Shown: piece by piece, positions 17,787-26,716 of the stretch
How the letters are laid out: each line of letters starts with the position of its first letter
How positions within the stretch are numbered: position 1 is the stretch's first letter
Assembly (NCBI GenBank): GCA_036006525.1
Contig: DASYPP010000033.1
Span: 15,617 to 79,616 of the forward strand
From: DASYPP01 sp036006525
GTDB lineage: Bacteria; Gemmatimonadota; Gemmatimonadetes; Gemmatimonadales; GWC2-71-9
DNA: 64,000 nt
Direction of reading: 5' to 3'
Translations under genes and position numbers: made by a program
The notes under the pieces: model-generated
Database searches by the model: none
What the model was told of the DNA's origin: nothing
The model's input: the letters and a program-made list of their open reading frames with translations, nothing else

Positions 17787-19546
17787 GCTAAACCGTACTC
17801 TCCCCACCGCCGATCCACCAGCCGCACGATCTCTTCGGGCATGGTGAGCGGTAGCGGGTACCCTTCCTTCCAGCTCGCATCGATGCCCAGCCGCCCGGAG
17901 TAGACCGGCCGAGCACCGCGAAATGTCTGCTGGGCAAAGATGAAGTCCCGGGCCGGGTCGAACCGGGTGAAGATGCCCCAGATGGTGCTGGACTCGTCTT
18001 CCAGGTCCACGTCGTCGCTGACGACGGCGACCATTTTCACCGGGCCCAGCCCTTTCCAGCGCACCAGTTTCTCCAGCACTTCGCGGGCGCCGCTCCGCAC
18101 AGCGACAACCACGAAACCTCCCGCCAATACCTTGTAGCGCACGATCCGGTTGTCCAATGAGGCCGGGTCCGCGATCCGGGTTGGCGGCGGTTCGGTGGTG
18201 ACCGGCTCGCCGGTCGCGTCGAACACTACCTTGCTGCCCACGTGGAGCTTGAAAGATGTGTAGTCCAGCGTGTCGAGCGGCGCGATAGGGATGAGCAGCA
18301 TCCGTTCTTCCGGCTCCCAGCGATACCACAGCTCCCGAAGCAGCGTCTTCCAGTTCCGTGGGTCGATGTCCTCCTGAAGCATGACCGCCGCCTTGGTCAG
18401 GGAGAGCTGGCCGGTGCCGAGCAGCGCCAGCGCGGTCTTCAGGACTTCCTTGGGATGCCGCTCCTTCAGCGCGACGGCGAGCAGGTTGTGGAAGCAGGCG
18501 TCATCGTAGGCATAGAGGTCAACGATATTGGGATTCACCAGGCGAATGAGCGGACCCACCAGCTCCCCGACCGCGATGCCCATGAACTTGTCTTCCTGGG
18601 GCGGCTTGCCGACCACGGTCGCCGGATAGACTGCATTGCGCCGGCGGGTGACCGTCCTGACCCGGAATACCGGAAACTGTTCTGCCTCGGAGTAATGGCC
18701 GAAATGATCGCCGAAGGGACCTTCCAGCCGCCGGACCTCGGGCGGGACCTCACCCTCCAGGATGAACTCGGCGTTGGCTGGCACCAGGAGCCCGCTGGTC
18801 TTCCCCCGGACCATCCGGGTGGCTTCGCCCCGCAGGAATCCGGCAAACGCCAGCTCGTCCACATCCTCAGGCAACGGCATGATGGCCGCCAGCATCGTGA
18901 TTGGATCGCCGCCCAGCACCACCGCCGCCGGAAGCGCATGCCCCACCCGCTCGGCCTCGAAGTAGTGACCCCGTCCACCCTTCATGCTCTGCCAGTGCAT
19001 TCCGGTTTCCGCCGGCCCGAAGACCTGCAGGCGGTAAAGCCCGTAATTGCGCCGATGAGTGTGGGGATCCTCGGTAATGGTAGGTCCGAACGTGATGAAG
19101 GGGCCGCCGTCACGGGGCCAGCTGGTGATGACCGGCAGGCGATCGAGCGCCGGAGATTCTTCCACCTCCTGCACCGGCGCGCGCCCTGTTTCCTTGAGCC
19201 GCATGTGCCGGGAGCGGGCCAGGAATCCCCGGGAGCGCCAGAATGCGCTGAGTGATGGAGGATTGAGCCGCTGCACCGCGGCCACCAGGTCGGCGCCGAT
19301 CTCGCGGGGAGGCCGCCCCAGTGCCATCTCGATCCGGGCCATGGAGCCGAAGAGGTTCATCACCAGGGGGAAGTCGCTGCGATTGGGCCGCTCGAACAGG
19401 AGCGCGGGACCGCCCTGCCGGATTACCCGCTGCACGATTTCCGACGCTTCCAGCTTGGGATCCACCGGGACGGGGATCCGCTTCAACTGTCCCACCTTTT
19501 CGAGGTGAGCAATGAAAGACTGGAGGTCGGGAAACGGGTAAGTCAT
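17783..19546 (-). CDS. UbiD-family prenyl-FMN-dependent decarboxylase
   Basis: 587 aa, longer than the roughly 490 aa of E. coli UbiD and closer to the MenA-linked/futalosine-pathway group. The family core P-A-x-A-E-F-I-L-E-G-E and E-G-P-F-G-D-H-F-G-H-Y (about 270-305) is present, as is the R-x-N-Y-G-L-Y-R-x-Q segment. With ubiX, ubiA and ubiE homologues in one cluster, the likely role is decarboxylation of a prenylated aromatic acid in menaquinone synthesis (MqnL-like). This is inference from context. Its stop overlaps the 56-aa ORF. Confidence 0.92.
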   Translation of the reverse strand: MTYPFPDLQSFIAHLEKVGQLKRIPVPVDPKLEASEIVQRVIRQGGPALLFERPNRSDFPLVMNLFGSMARIEMALGRPPREIGADLVAAVQRLNPPSLSAFWRSRGFLARSRHMRLKETGRAPVQEVEESPALDRLPVITSWPRDGGPFITFGPTITEDPHTHRRNYGLYRLQVFGPAETGMHWQSMKGGRGHYFEAERVGHALPAAVVLGGDPITMLAAIMPLPEDVDELAFAGFLRGEATRMVRGKTSGLLVPANAEFILEGEVPPEVRRLEGPFGDHFGHYSEAEQFPVFRVRTVTRRRNAVYPATVVGKPPQEDKFMGIAVGELVGPLIRLVNPNIVDLYAYDDACFHNLLAVALKERHPKEVLKTALALLGTGQLSLTKAAVMLQEDIDPRNWKTLLRELWYRWEPEERMLLIPIAPLDTLDYTSFKLHVGSKVVFDATGEPVTTEPPPTRIADPASLDNRIVRYKVLAGGFVVVAVRSGAREVLEKLVRWKGLGPVKMVAVVSDDVDLEDESSTIWGIFTRFDPARDFIFAQQTFRGARPVYSGRLGIDASWKEGYPLPLTMPEEIVRLVDRRWGEYGLA

Positions 19547-19582
19547 TTGGCTTAGGGGCAGGATCTAATGCGATTTGAGCCT

Positions 19583-19696
19583 TGCAAAAGCACCTCGCGG
19601 CGACCGCGGAGGAGCGCGGCGACCGCGGAGAACAAACTTCTGGTTTTCACCGCGGCCTCCGCGTGTACACCGCGTCCTCCGCGAGGAGCTTTTGCA
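19583..19696. repeat. Inverted repeat element with CGCGGCGACC-type units
   Basis: A long hairpin between ubiA (ends 19701) and ubiD (starts 19546). The outer stem is TGCAAAAGC / GCTTTTGCA. The inner arms repeat CGCGG(C/A)G(A/G)CC units against CCGCGTCCTC/CCGCGGCCTC units. The loop is about 15 nt, near 19633-19647. Confidence 0.85.
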
Positions 19697-19700
19697 GAAC

Positions 19701-20606
19701 TCAAGTCAATAACCGATCAACAAGGGCAAAAGAGAATACAGTGATCGACATGACGGCGTTCATGGTAAAGAAAGCGGCATTCAGTCTTGAAAGATCGTCG
19801 GGTTTGACCAGTTGATGCTCCCAGACCAGAATCCCGGCCGCCGCAGCCACGCCGGCATAGTACACCCAACCGAATCCCGCGCCGTAGCCGAACAGGACCA
19901 GCGACGGAATAGTGAGGCCGTGCAGCAGTTTCGCCAGCAGGATGCTCTTCGCCACGCCGAGCCGGACCACCGCGCTCCGCAAGCCGGCGTCGCGGTCGAA
20001 GGCCTCGTCGGGAAGTGCGTAGAAGATATCGAAGCCCGCCACCCAGGTGGCCACCGCGACCGTGATCGCCGCCAGGACCCACCACGGCGTGCTCCAGGCC
20101 CCGCGCACGGCGAGGTACCCGCCGACCGGCGCGATGGCGAGGCTCAGCCCGAGCCACAGGTGGGGCCACCAGGTGAAGCGCTTGGTCAGGCTGTAGGTCG
20201 TCACCCAGAGCAGGGCGACGGGGCTCAGCAGGAGGCACACCCGGTTCAGCATTCCAGCCGCGGCGACAAACAGCACCGCGGCCACGACGACCGAGATCCA
20301 GGCCTGGGCGAGAGTGAGCCGGCCCTGGGGAAGTTCCCGGTCGCGGGTGCGCGGATTCAACGCGTCGAACCGGCGATCCGCGATTCTATTGAACCCCATC
20401 GCGACCCAGCGGGCGGCGGTAAAGGCGATGACGACGAGAAGAGCAGTGCGCCAGGGCACCCGGGCCTGGAACGATGCGGCGAGTACCCCCAGGAGGGCGA
20501 AGGGCAGCGCGAAGAGGGTATGCGGCAGCTTGACGAAGTTGAGATACCGGGTCACCACCGAGCTGCCGGAGACGACCTGGCCTTCGGATCGCGCGACGGG
20601 CGTCAC
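19701..20606 (-). CDS. UbiA-family polyprenyltransferase (MqnP/MenA-like)
   Basis: 301 aa, with about eight or nine transmembrane helices. The first Asp-rich motif is N-R-I-A-D-R-R-F-D and the second is D-I-F-Y-A-L-P-D-E, both needed to bind prenyl diphosphate through Mg2+. The N-R-x-x-D-R variant and the neighbours ubiD, ubiX and ubiE point to the 4-hydroxybenzoate-type enzyme used in menaquinone synthesis (MqnP of the futalosine route) rather than MenA. It overlaps the end of ubiE by 4 bp (ATGA). Confidence 0.9.
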   Translation of the reverse strand: MTPVARSEGQVVSGSSVVTRYLNFVKLPHTLFALPFALLGVLAASFQARVPWRTALLVVIAFTAARWVAMGFNRIADRRFDALNPRTRDRELPQGRLTLAQAWISVVVAAVLFVAAAGMLNRVCLLLSPVALLWVTTYSLTKRFTWWPHLWLGLSLAIAPVGGYLAVRGAWSTPWWVLAAITVAVATWVAGFDIFYALPDEAFDRDAGLRSAVVRLGVAKSILLAKLLHGLTIPSLVLFGYGAGFGWVYYAGVAAAAGILVWEHQLVKPDDLSRLNAAFFTMNAVMSITVFSFALVDRLLT

Positions 20607-21352
20607 GGGCGGGTTCCCCGGTGCAGCGCGCAGACTCCGCCGAAGAGGCGCTGGTAGCTGACGTCGGTGAAACCGGCTGTGTGCATTCGCGCCACGAGGG
20701 CGTCCGGTTCAGGAAAGCTCAATACCGACTCTGGCAAGTAGGAGTAGGCACTCCTATGTTTCGACACCAGGCGGCCGATCAGCGGCAGCATGCGGCGGAA
20801 ATAGAAGAGGTAGATACCACGCAGCGGCTGCCGAATCGGCGTGGTAAACTCGAGAATCACCAGCCGCGCGCCCGGTTTCAGGACCCGCAGGGCTTCACGC
20901 AGTCCTGCATCGAGGTCCGCCAGGTTGCGTACGCCGAAACCGACCGTGGCGCCATCGAACACCTGGTCGGAGAACGGAAGTTCCAGCGCGTCGGCATTGA
21001 GCGGCACCACGGCGGCGGACTTGTGGCGCCCCAGTTCGAGCATGGGCCGGACGAAATCCAGCCCAACCACCCGGCCGCGAAAGCCGGGAGTCGATCCGAG
21101 AGTCGCGGCGAGATCCAGGGTGCCGGCGCAGAGATCGAGATAGCGTCCTTCGGGAGCCCGGTCCCAGCCGAGCAGGCGCACCGCCTGCCGGCGCCAGCGC
21201 CGGTCTACATTGAGGCTCAGGAGATGGTTCAGCAGATCGTAACGCGGGGCGATCGCCGTGAACATGCCCCGGACGTACGCGCGTTTTGCGGCGCCACCGA
21301 CTGCAACTCCTTCCTCCGAGGCCGGCATCGGCGGCGAATGTAGCCGGACCAT
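20603..21352 (-). CDS. ubiE: UbiE/MenG-type quinone C-methyltransferase
   Basis: 249 aa (or 241 from the ATG at 21328). A SAM-dependent methyltransferase with the UbiE signature R-Y-D-L-L-N-H-L-L-S near residue 38, S-Y-x-Y-L-P-E-S at the C-terminus and V-G-F-G-V-R-N in the middle. Motif I reads D-L-C-A-G-T-L-D, with Leu where Gly is usual. It should methylate demethylmenaquinone in the last step. It is the first gene of the minus-strand quinone operon and is divergent from the sigma-factor gene only 29 bp away. Confidence 0.92.
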   Translation of the reverse strand: MVRLHSPPMPASEEGVAVGGAAKRAYVRGMFTAIAPRYDLLNHLLSLNVDRRWRRQAVRLLGWDRAPEGRYLDLCAGTLDLAATLGSTPGFRGRVVGLDFVRPMLELGRHKSAAVVPLNADALELPFSDQVFDGATVGFGVRNLADLDAGLREALRVLKPGARLVILEFTTPIRQPLRGIYLFYFRRMLPLIGRLVSKHRSAYSYLPESVLSFPEPDALVARMHTAGFTDVSYQRLFGGVCALHRGTRP

Positions 21353-21381
21353 TACTGCCTCCGCAAGCTGGATAGACGCGC

Positions 21382-21987
21382 GTGGCTGAGCCCCGCTCCG
21401 ATCTCGCCACCGCGACCGATCAGGAGGTGGTGGTCCTGGCCCGCGCCGGCCGGGACGCGGCGTACCGCGAGCTGATCCGCCGGTACGAGCGGCCGGTATT
21501 CAGCCTGATCTACCGTATGGTTCGGGATCGGGAGCTGGCCGAGGACCTCGCCCAGGAGACCTTCGTCAAGGCGCTGAACGCCATCGAATCCTACCGTCCC
21601 GAATTCAAGTTCTCCTCCTGGATCTTCAAGATCGCCAACAACGCCGCGATCGATCAGTTGCGCCGGCGTGAACTGGACACCCTCTCCCTCGATGGCTCGC
21701 CCAATGCCGAAACCGCTGACGCGGTCGAAGCGACCGCCCTGCAGATCAGCGACCGCAAGGAGACCCCGCTGGACGAGCTGGAAGCACGCGAGCTGGGCGG
21801 CGCCATTGAAGACGCGATCGCCCGGCTTCGACCGGAATATCGCGCCTGCATTCTGCTCCGCCATGTCGAAGGCCGTCCCTATGAAGAAATCGCCGAGATG
21901 CTGAGTCTTCCACTCGGCACCGTGAAGACATACATCCACAGGGCCCGCAACGAGTTACGCATGGCCCTGGAAGACCTCCGTGAGTGA
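21382..21987 (+). CDS. ECF-type RNA polymerase sigma factor
   Basis: 201 aa, GTG start. Sigma-2 (about 30-100) has R-Y-E-R-P-V-F-S-L-I and the D-L-A-Q-E-T-F-V-K-A-L core helix. Sigma-4 (about 135-195) has E-I-A-E-M-L-S-L-P-L-G-T-V-K-T-Y-I-H-R-A-R, the DNA-binding HTH. The next gene encodes a zinc-finger anti-sigma factor, as in the RpoE/SigW type. The three genes after that are envelope-related, so an envelope stress regulon is plausible. Confidence 0.95.
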   Translation: MAEPRSDLATATDQEVVVLARAGRDAAYRELIRRYERPVFSLIYRMVRDRELAEDLAQETFVKALNAIESYRPEFKFSSWIFKIANNAAIDQLRRRELDTLSLDGSPNAETADAVEATALQISDRKETPLDELEARELGGAIEDAIARLRPEYRACILLRHVEGRPYEEIAEMLSLPLGTVKTYIHRARNELRMALEDLRE

Positions 21988-22023
21988 AACCTCTCCGCTA
22001 TCCGTCCCGTAAGAGGAGCAGTT

Positions 22024-22635
22024 ATGACGAGTGAATCCCTGCACCTGAGCCTCGACGATCTCGACGCCTTCCTGGAAGGACACCTGGAGGTCGTCAAGCT
22101 GCGTCATCTCGAACAGTGCGATCCGTGCCGCGAGTTTGCCAGGGCCGAACAGCAGCTCGCCGGCCGCCTGGCGGCATTGCCGCTGTTTGACCCGGGCGCC
22201 GGATTCGCGGACCGGGTCATGATCTCGTTCCGCCCCGCGCTGGCGCCGGCCCAGGCCGCGCCGATGTGGCAGCGGACCCGGGACCGGGTATTCGCGTCCC
22301 GGCGTTCGCTCGCGCTGGCTGCGGGCGTGGCGCTCGCAGTCGTCGGCTCCATGGGGGCGAGCGTTGCCTGGAGTCTCAGTCACCAGGACACCATGACAGC
22401 CGCCGGCCACTGGCTCACCAGCCAGGCCGGCCAGGCGCTCTGGGTCACCTTGCGAGGGCTCGCATCCAATCTCTTTGAACAACCGTGGTACTCCAGCGTT
22501 CGCTCCTTCATCGGCTCGCCGGAGCGATTGGCGCTGGTTTCCGGCTCCCTCTCTCTCGCGTATCTTACCGGCGTGCTGACGCTTCGGCGTCTTCTGAAGG
22601 CCCCCGCCTCCGGTCTGGTGCGCGCCAATGCCTGA
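22024..22635 (+). CDS. Zinc-finger anti-sigma factor (membrane-bound)
   Basis: 203 aa. The N-terminal cytoplasmic anti-sigma domain contains H-L-x-x-C-x-x-C (His28, Cys32, Cys35), the zinc anti-sigma signature. One clear transmembrane helix lies at about 94-114, and a second hydrophobic stretch (about 170-188) may also cross the membrane. A GAGGAG site precedes ATG. It should hold the upstream ECF sigma factor at the membrane. The end overlaps the next gene by 8 bp. Confidence 0.88.
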   Translation: MTSESLHLSLDDLDAFLEGHLEVVKLRHLEQCDPCREFARAEQQLAGRLAALPLFDPGAGFADRVMISFRPALAPAQAAPMWQRTRDRVFASRRSLALAAGVALAVVGSMGASVAWSLSHQDTMTAAGHWLTSQAGQALWVTLRGLASNLFEQPWYSSVRSFIGSPERLALVSGSLSLAYLTGVLTLRRLLKAPASGLVRANA

Positions 22636-24253
22636 TCGCCACTTTCCGCGGAACTGGTACCGTCCAGCTCGGCTAGGGTTCGTCCTGGCCGGGCTGCTCG
22701 TGTCGGTGGTCGTGCCGGCTCGGGCGCTGCCGGGCCCCAACGACCTGCTGGACCAGTCGCTCGCCTACCTGCGCAGTCTCCTCAGCTCGGATCACCACCA
22801 GATTCTCGTCGTCGATCACCAGGCCAACATCGCCGCCGATCGTATGGGGCTGAGCTTTACCCTGGCGTCGCTGCCCGATGCCGGCAGCCAGGCCACCCCG
22901 CGGATCATAGCCATCGCCCTGACCCACGGCGACGTGTTCATCGATGACAAACGCGTTGGTCACTATCTGCCGGGCGGCGCGTTGCAGGACTCCTGGCGCG
23001 ACCTGGTCTACCAGGCCAGCCGCCGGCCCACCGCGGACTTCGTCGCCCTGGCCCACGATTGGGAACCCGATGGACTGGACCAGACCGAGGCTCCCGTAGC
23101 GGGCCGGATGCACGCCCGGCTGGCGGCAATGACCGCGGTGCCGCCCCAGGCTCCCGCGCCCCAGGCCATTCCACCGGCGGCCCCCGGCGGGCTTAGCATC
23201 AGCCTCGACAACCTGAGCGACCCAGCCCGGCTGGAGACCGCGCTGCGCCGGGCGGCGGGCTTGAGCCCGGCCGATCTCCGCATCACGGTGCCGAACGGAC
23301 GAGCCTGGCTGGGCAATTACACCGTAGGCTCCGGTGAAGCAATCACCGGCCACCTTTTGCTGCTCCGGGGCGACGCCAACGTGTACGGTGTATTGAACGG
23401 AAACCTGGTGACGCTGGATGGCAACATCGTGGTGCACCCGGGCGGTGTGGTGAACGGTGACGTACTGACCTATGGCGGGATGATCCAGGATGCCGGCGGC
23501 GATATCAGAGGAGAGATCCGCACCCTCGCACCGGCGGAACCCGGCAGCGCCAGCACCGCGGTGGCTGCGCCGCTCTCCGGCGTCAGGCTGGTGCTTCGGA
23601 ACGCGGCGGGATTGGGGGGCGTTTTCCTTACCCTGGTGGCGCTGGGCTTCGGCCTGGTCCTGTTCGGGCGGCAGAACCTGGAGACCGTCGCCGACACGGT
23701 GAGCCATTCCTTCGGGCGGGCCTTCATGGTCGGCCTGGTGGCCGAGATGCTGTTGTTGCCGACCTTCGGCATGTTAGTCGTCGGCCTCTTGCTGAGCGTA
23801 GTCGGCGTGCTGCTGATTCCGTTCGCCGTGCTGGCCTATCTCCTCCTGCTGTTCATCGGCCTGGTCGGCGGTTGCCTGGCGGCGGCTCACGCGCTGGGAG
23901 AGAGCTACACCCGCCGCCGGCTCGCCATGGGCGTCACCGCCGGGATGCCGAATTCCTATCGCTACCTGGTCGTGGGTCTGCTCCTGATGCTCGGCTTCTG
24001 GGCCGCATGGGTCGTCTTCGGCTGGGTCCCGGTGGCGGGCACCCTGATGAAAGGCGCCGCGCTGGTGGTGACCTGGCTGCTGATTACGGCCGGTTTCGGA
24101 GCGACACTGCTTTCCCGCGCCGGAGTGCGCGAGGCGTTCACCGGTCGCATCATCCCGCCCGAGGCACTGACTGACGAATACCTGTGGGCGACCCCGCAGT
24201 TCGGGGTCCCGGCCGCCAAGCGACCGGCCAACCGCCCGCTCAAGGATCACTGA
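22628..24253 (+). CDS. Membrane protein with bactofilin-like beta domain
   Basis: 541 aa. A signal peptide or first helix lies at about 14-34. The periplasmic part includes a beta-helical stretch (about 215-285) of short repeats like G-D-A-N-V-Y-G-V-L-N-G-N-L, similar to polymer-forming bactofilin-like domains. Five or six transmembrane helices occupy about 320-505, followed by a short hydrophilic tail. It overlaps the anti-sigma gene by 8 bp, so it is probably part of the same stress module. Function is otherwise unknown. Confidence 0.75.
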   Translation: MPDRHFPRNWYRPARLGFVLAGLLVSVVVPARALPGPNDLLDQSLAYLRSLLSSDHHQILVVDHQANIAADRMGLSFTLASLPDAGSQATPRIIAIALTHGDVFIDDKRVGHYLPGGALQDSWRDLVYQASRRPTADFVALAHDWEPDGLDQTEAPVAGRMHARLAAMTAVPPQAPAPQAIPPAAPGGLSISLDNLSDPARLETALRRAAGLSPADLRITVPNGRAWLGNYTVGSGEAITGHLLLLRGDANVYGVLNGNLVTLDGNIVVHPGGVVNGDVLTYGGMIQDAGGDIRGEIRTLAPAEPGSASTAVAAPLSGVRLVLRNAAGLGGVFLTLVALGFGLVLFGRQNLETVADTVSHSFGRAFMVGLVAEMLLLPTFGMLVVGLLLSVVGVLLIPFAVLAYLLLLFIGLVGGCLAAAHALGESYTRRRLAMGVTAGMPNSYRYLVVGLLLMLGFWAAWVVFGWVPVAGTLMKGAALVVTWLLITAGFGATLLSRAGVREAFTGRIIPPEALTDEYLWATPQFGVPAAKRPANRPLKDH

Positions 24254-24260
24254 GGCCCTC

Positions 24261-25109
24261 GTGACTTCCCGCTCCCTGCTGGCCCTGGCCGGCGTCCTGC
24301 TGCTTCCCACCGCTCTGGGCGCGCAGACCATGCGCACGACCAGCGTGAGCCGGCAGCAGCACGGCGAGAAGGAGTTCAGCGCGAAGATCGACTTTGCCGC
24401 CGGTACCGTCACGGTGCGGCCGGCCACGACCGGGACGTTGTACAGCATGCGGCTCCGCTACGACGCGGAGCGATACACGCCGCTCAGTCACTTCAATTCA
24501 GACACTCGGCAGGTGGTCCTGGGAACCCAAAGCGTGGGCGATGGAGGGCTTCGGGTGAGCAACCGGGAGCACCTGGCGCAGGATGCCGTAATCGAACTCA
24601 GTCCCACCGCCGACCTGGCGCTGGACGCCAACCTCGGCGCGGTGGAAGCGGGGCTGGAACTGGGAGGGCTTCGCATTACCGAGGCGAGAATCCGCACCGC
24701 GGCCAGCAAGTCCACCCTCCGGTTCTCCAGCCCGAACCAGGCGGTTTGCCGGTCATTGCAACTGAACGCCGGTGCGGCGGAATTCCAGGCACTCAAACTG
24801 GGCAACAGCGGCTGCCGGGAGATCGGATTTGAAGGCGGCGTCGGCGACGTGACGCTGGACCTGAGCGGCGCCTGGCCGGTGGACGCGCACGTGAGCGCCC
24901 GGGTGTCGATGGCGGGCCTCACCATCCGGCTGCCGCGGTCGGTCGGGGTGAAGCTCAAGGTGAGCCGCTTCCTCGCGAGCTTCAACCCGGCCGGGTTCAC
25001 CCGCCAGGGTGAACAGTACGTGTCCGACGGCTACGAGAGCAGCACCCGCCACCTGAGTATTGATATCACGAGCACCGTTGGTGATATCAATATCGTCTGG
25101 GTCAATTGA
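24261..25109 (+). CDS. Secreted LiaF/DUF2154-like adhesin-type protein
   Basis: 282 aa, GTG start, with a signal peptide (about 1-22, L-G-A-Q). The mature part is a regular beta-strand protein. Its second half follows the toast-rack / LiaF C-terminal pattern: A-D-L-A-L-D-A-N-L-G-A-V-E-A-G-L-E-L near 115-135, then G-V-G-D-V-T-L-D-L and T-V-G-D-I-N-I-V-W at the end. LiaF-type proteins take part in envelope-stress sensing. It is the last gene of the sigma-factor operon. Confidence 0.7.
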   Translation: MTSRSLLALAGVLLLPTALGAQTMRTTSVSRQQHGEKEFSAKIDFAAGTVTVRPATTGTLYSMRLRYDAERYTPLSHFNSDTRQVVLGTQSVGDGGLRVSNREHLAQDAVIELSPTADLALDANLGAVEAGLELGGLRITEARIRTAASKSTLRFSSPNQAVCRSLQLNAGAAEFQALKLGNSGCREIGFEGGVGDVTLDLSGAWPVDAHVSARVSMAGLTIRLPRSVGVKLKVSRFLASFNPAGFTRQGEQYVSDGYESSTRHLSIDITSTVGDINIVWVN

Positions 25110-25156
25110 GACTTATCCATCCTTCGGGCTGTACTGAGTAGTTAGCCCGGCAAAAT

Positions 25157-25273
25157 CCAACGCAGAGACGCAGAGAACGCCGGGCAGTCGCAGAGAGCAA
25201 CTTTTGTAAGAAAGTTCTTTACAAATGTTCTTGTCTCCGCGTAAGCTCGGCGTTCGCTGCGTCTCTGCGTTGG
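25157..25273. repeat. Inverted tandem-repeat element, unit CGCAGAGA
   Basis: The 5' arm (25157-25198) starts CCAACGCAGAGACGCAG and the 3' arm (25231-25273) ends CTGCGTCTCTGCGTTGG, a nearly perfect outer stem of more than 20 bp. The loop (about 25199-25230) contains a second small hairpin, TTTGTAAGAAAGTTCTTTACAAA. It sits between convergent genes and may terminate both. Confidence 0.9.
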
Positions 25274-25305
25274 CTGTTCTCCGCTCTCCTTCTAACTCCA
25301 GAAGC

Positions 25306-25863
25306 TCACCTGGGCCAGAGCCACCCGAACGTCCCCGCCGTCAACATCGCGTAGATCGCCCCGTCAATGATGTCTTTTGTGACGGTAGACCAGGGTCTGC
25401 CCATCCAGATCCCCTGGGAGATCGACCCACCCGCGTAACCCAGCAACGCCGCGGTTGCCGCCACTCGGAACACTACCATGTAGGTCGCGCCCCGTTCGAG
25501 TGTTATTTCCGCCAAGTACCCGACGAGTGCGCTGATCAGAATGGTGTAGAGGAACCATTTGAACAGCATCGGACCCATGTTCATCTTGCCCGGTTTCAGG
25601 GTGGTCAGCACGCCCACCGGACCGGTCTCCCATTTCTTCTGCATTGCCTCGGACTTCATGTCCTTCATATCGGCGCAGTATGGGAACATGTATTGCCCCG
25701 GGGCGATTGCCGGCCCAACCGCGTTGCGCACCGCATCTTCATTCGGCAGCCCTTTGTAGTCGCTGCGGTGGTAACGGAGCACCATGTGGACAATGGAACT
25801 GGCCACAAACACGATGACCGCGGCCACCAGGATGGGCATCCAGAGATCGACGAGCGTGACCAT
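25306..25863 (-). CDS. Small integral membrane protein, unknown function
   Basis: 185 aa. An N-terminal transmembrane helix (about 7-29) is followed by a soluble loop (about 32-95) with a R-Y-H-R-S-D-Y motif and a M-F-P-Y-C segment. Two more helices lie at about 98-118 and 128-152, and a short hydrophobic tail ends at the C-terminus. I do not recognise a named family. The single Cys and Met-rich stretch (K-D-M-K-S-E-A-M) are notable but not a known metal site. It appears to be a single-gene unit. Confidence 0.75.
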   Translation of the reverse strand: MVTLVDLWMPILVAAVIVFVASSIVHMVLRYHRSDYKGLPNEDAVRNAVGPAIAPGQYMFPYCADMKDMKSEAMQKKWETGPVGVLTTLKPGKMNMGPMLFKWFLYTILISALVGYLAEITLERGATYMVVFRVAATAALLGYAGGSISQGIWMGRPWSTVTKDIIDGAIYAMLTAGTFGWLWPR

Positions 25864-25948
25864 GCCAGCTCCTTCGTCTGAGAGGTTCGATTTTTGTTGG
25901 GAATGCTGCGGACTTAGTTCTACACTTGTTTAACGCGCCGTCAATCCC

Positions 25949-26707
25949 CTACCCCAGGCGGGCCCGGACCTTTCCGCCGACCCCGATTCCCAGGCGCCGG
26001 GCCGCCGATCCATTGCGCACCGCGATTTCCACGGTGTTGCCGGACCCGATATAGGCCAGCGGCTCTCCGGCGGGCACGTCGGCGAAGGTGCGGCGCACCG
26101 GACCGATGTCGAAGCCCTCGACCTCCAGCACCGCGTAGGGGGGCACCAGGTCTTCGGTCAGGTTGGTGACCATGTTGCCGAAGCGGTCGACATAGAGCAC
26201 CTCGCCGATCACGGTCTTCCCCTGGTACCAGGGAACCGGCTCGACCAGGTGAAGCGGTTCGCCCGGAAACGGCTTGCCGAGCCGGTCCATCGGAGTTCCG
26301 ATCGCCAGCCGGGCGGCGGCGGGACCGAAGAGATCGCGACCGTGGAAGGTCGGCGCGGCGACCTCGGGCACCGGGAGCTGCACCACCCGGGCCGCGACAC
26401 CGATGAACGCCGGTGTCAGCACTCCGTTGTCGGGACCCACGAACATGTGCCCGCCGCTTTCGACCGCCAGCGCGGCCCGTTCACCGCCCACGCCGGGATC
26501 GACCACGACCAGGTGCACGGTGCCGCCGGGAAAGCGGTGCCAGACCCGGCCCAGCACGTGGGCCGCCGAGTAAATGTCGCCGGGAGGTATGTCGTGGCTG
26601 ACGTCGATGACCGATAGACCGGGCGCGACGGTCGCGATGATGCCTTTGACTTCCGCTACGTAGGAGTCAGAGAGGCCAAAATCGGAGAGAAAGGTGAGGA
26701 GCGCCAC
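25949..26707 (-). CDS. SAM hydroxide adenosyltransferase (DUF62 / chlorinase-like)
   Basis: 252 aa. Family motifs: T-F-L-S-D-F-G-L-S-D-S-Y-V (about 4-16), D-V-S-H-D-I-P-P-G-D (about 35-44), V-D-P-G-V-G (about 69-74), G-P-D-N-G-V-L and D-R-F-G-N-M. These proteins cleave SAM to adenosine and methionine using water. The halogenase members differ by an extra loop that I do not see here. It sits 9 bp after the Mrp gene on the same strand. Confidence 0.9.
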   Translation of the reverse strand: MALLTFLSDFGLSDSYVAEVKGIIATVAPGLSVIDVSHDIPPGDIYSAAHVLGRVWHRFPGGTVHLVVVDPGVGGERAALAVESGGHMFVGPDNGVLTPAFIGVAARVVQLPVPEVAAPTFHGRDLFGPAAARLAIGTPMDRLGKPFPGEPLHLVEPVPWYQGKTVIGEVLYVDRFGNMVTNLTEDLVPPYAVLEVEGFDIGPVRRTFADVPAGEPLAYIGSGNTVEIAVRNGSAARRLGIGVGGKVRARLG

Positions 26708-26716
26708 GACGCATCG

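Noticed and set aside
25949..26707. Possible fluorinase/chlorinase
   Set aside because: Same superfamily, but I do not see the halogenase-specific loop insertion; the water-using SAM hydrolase is the common form.
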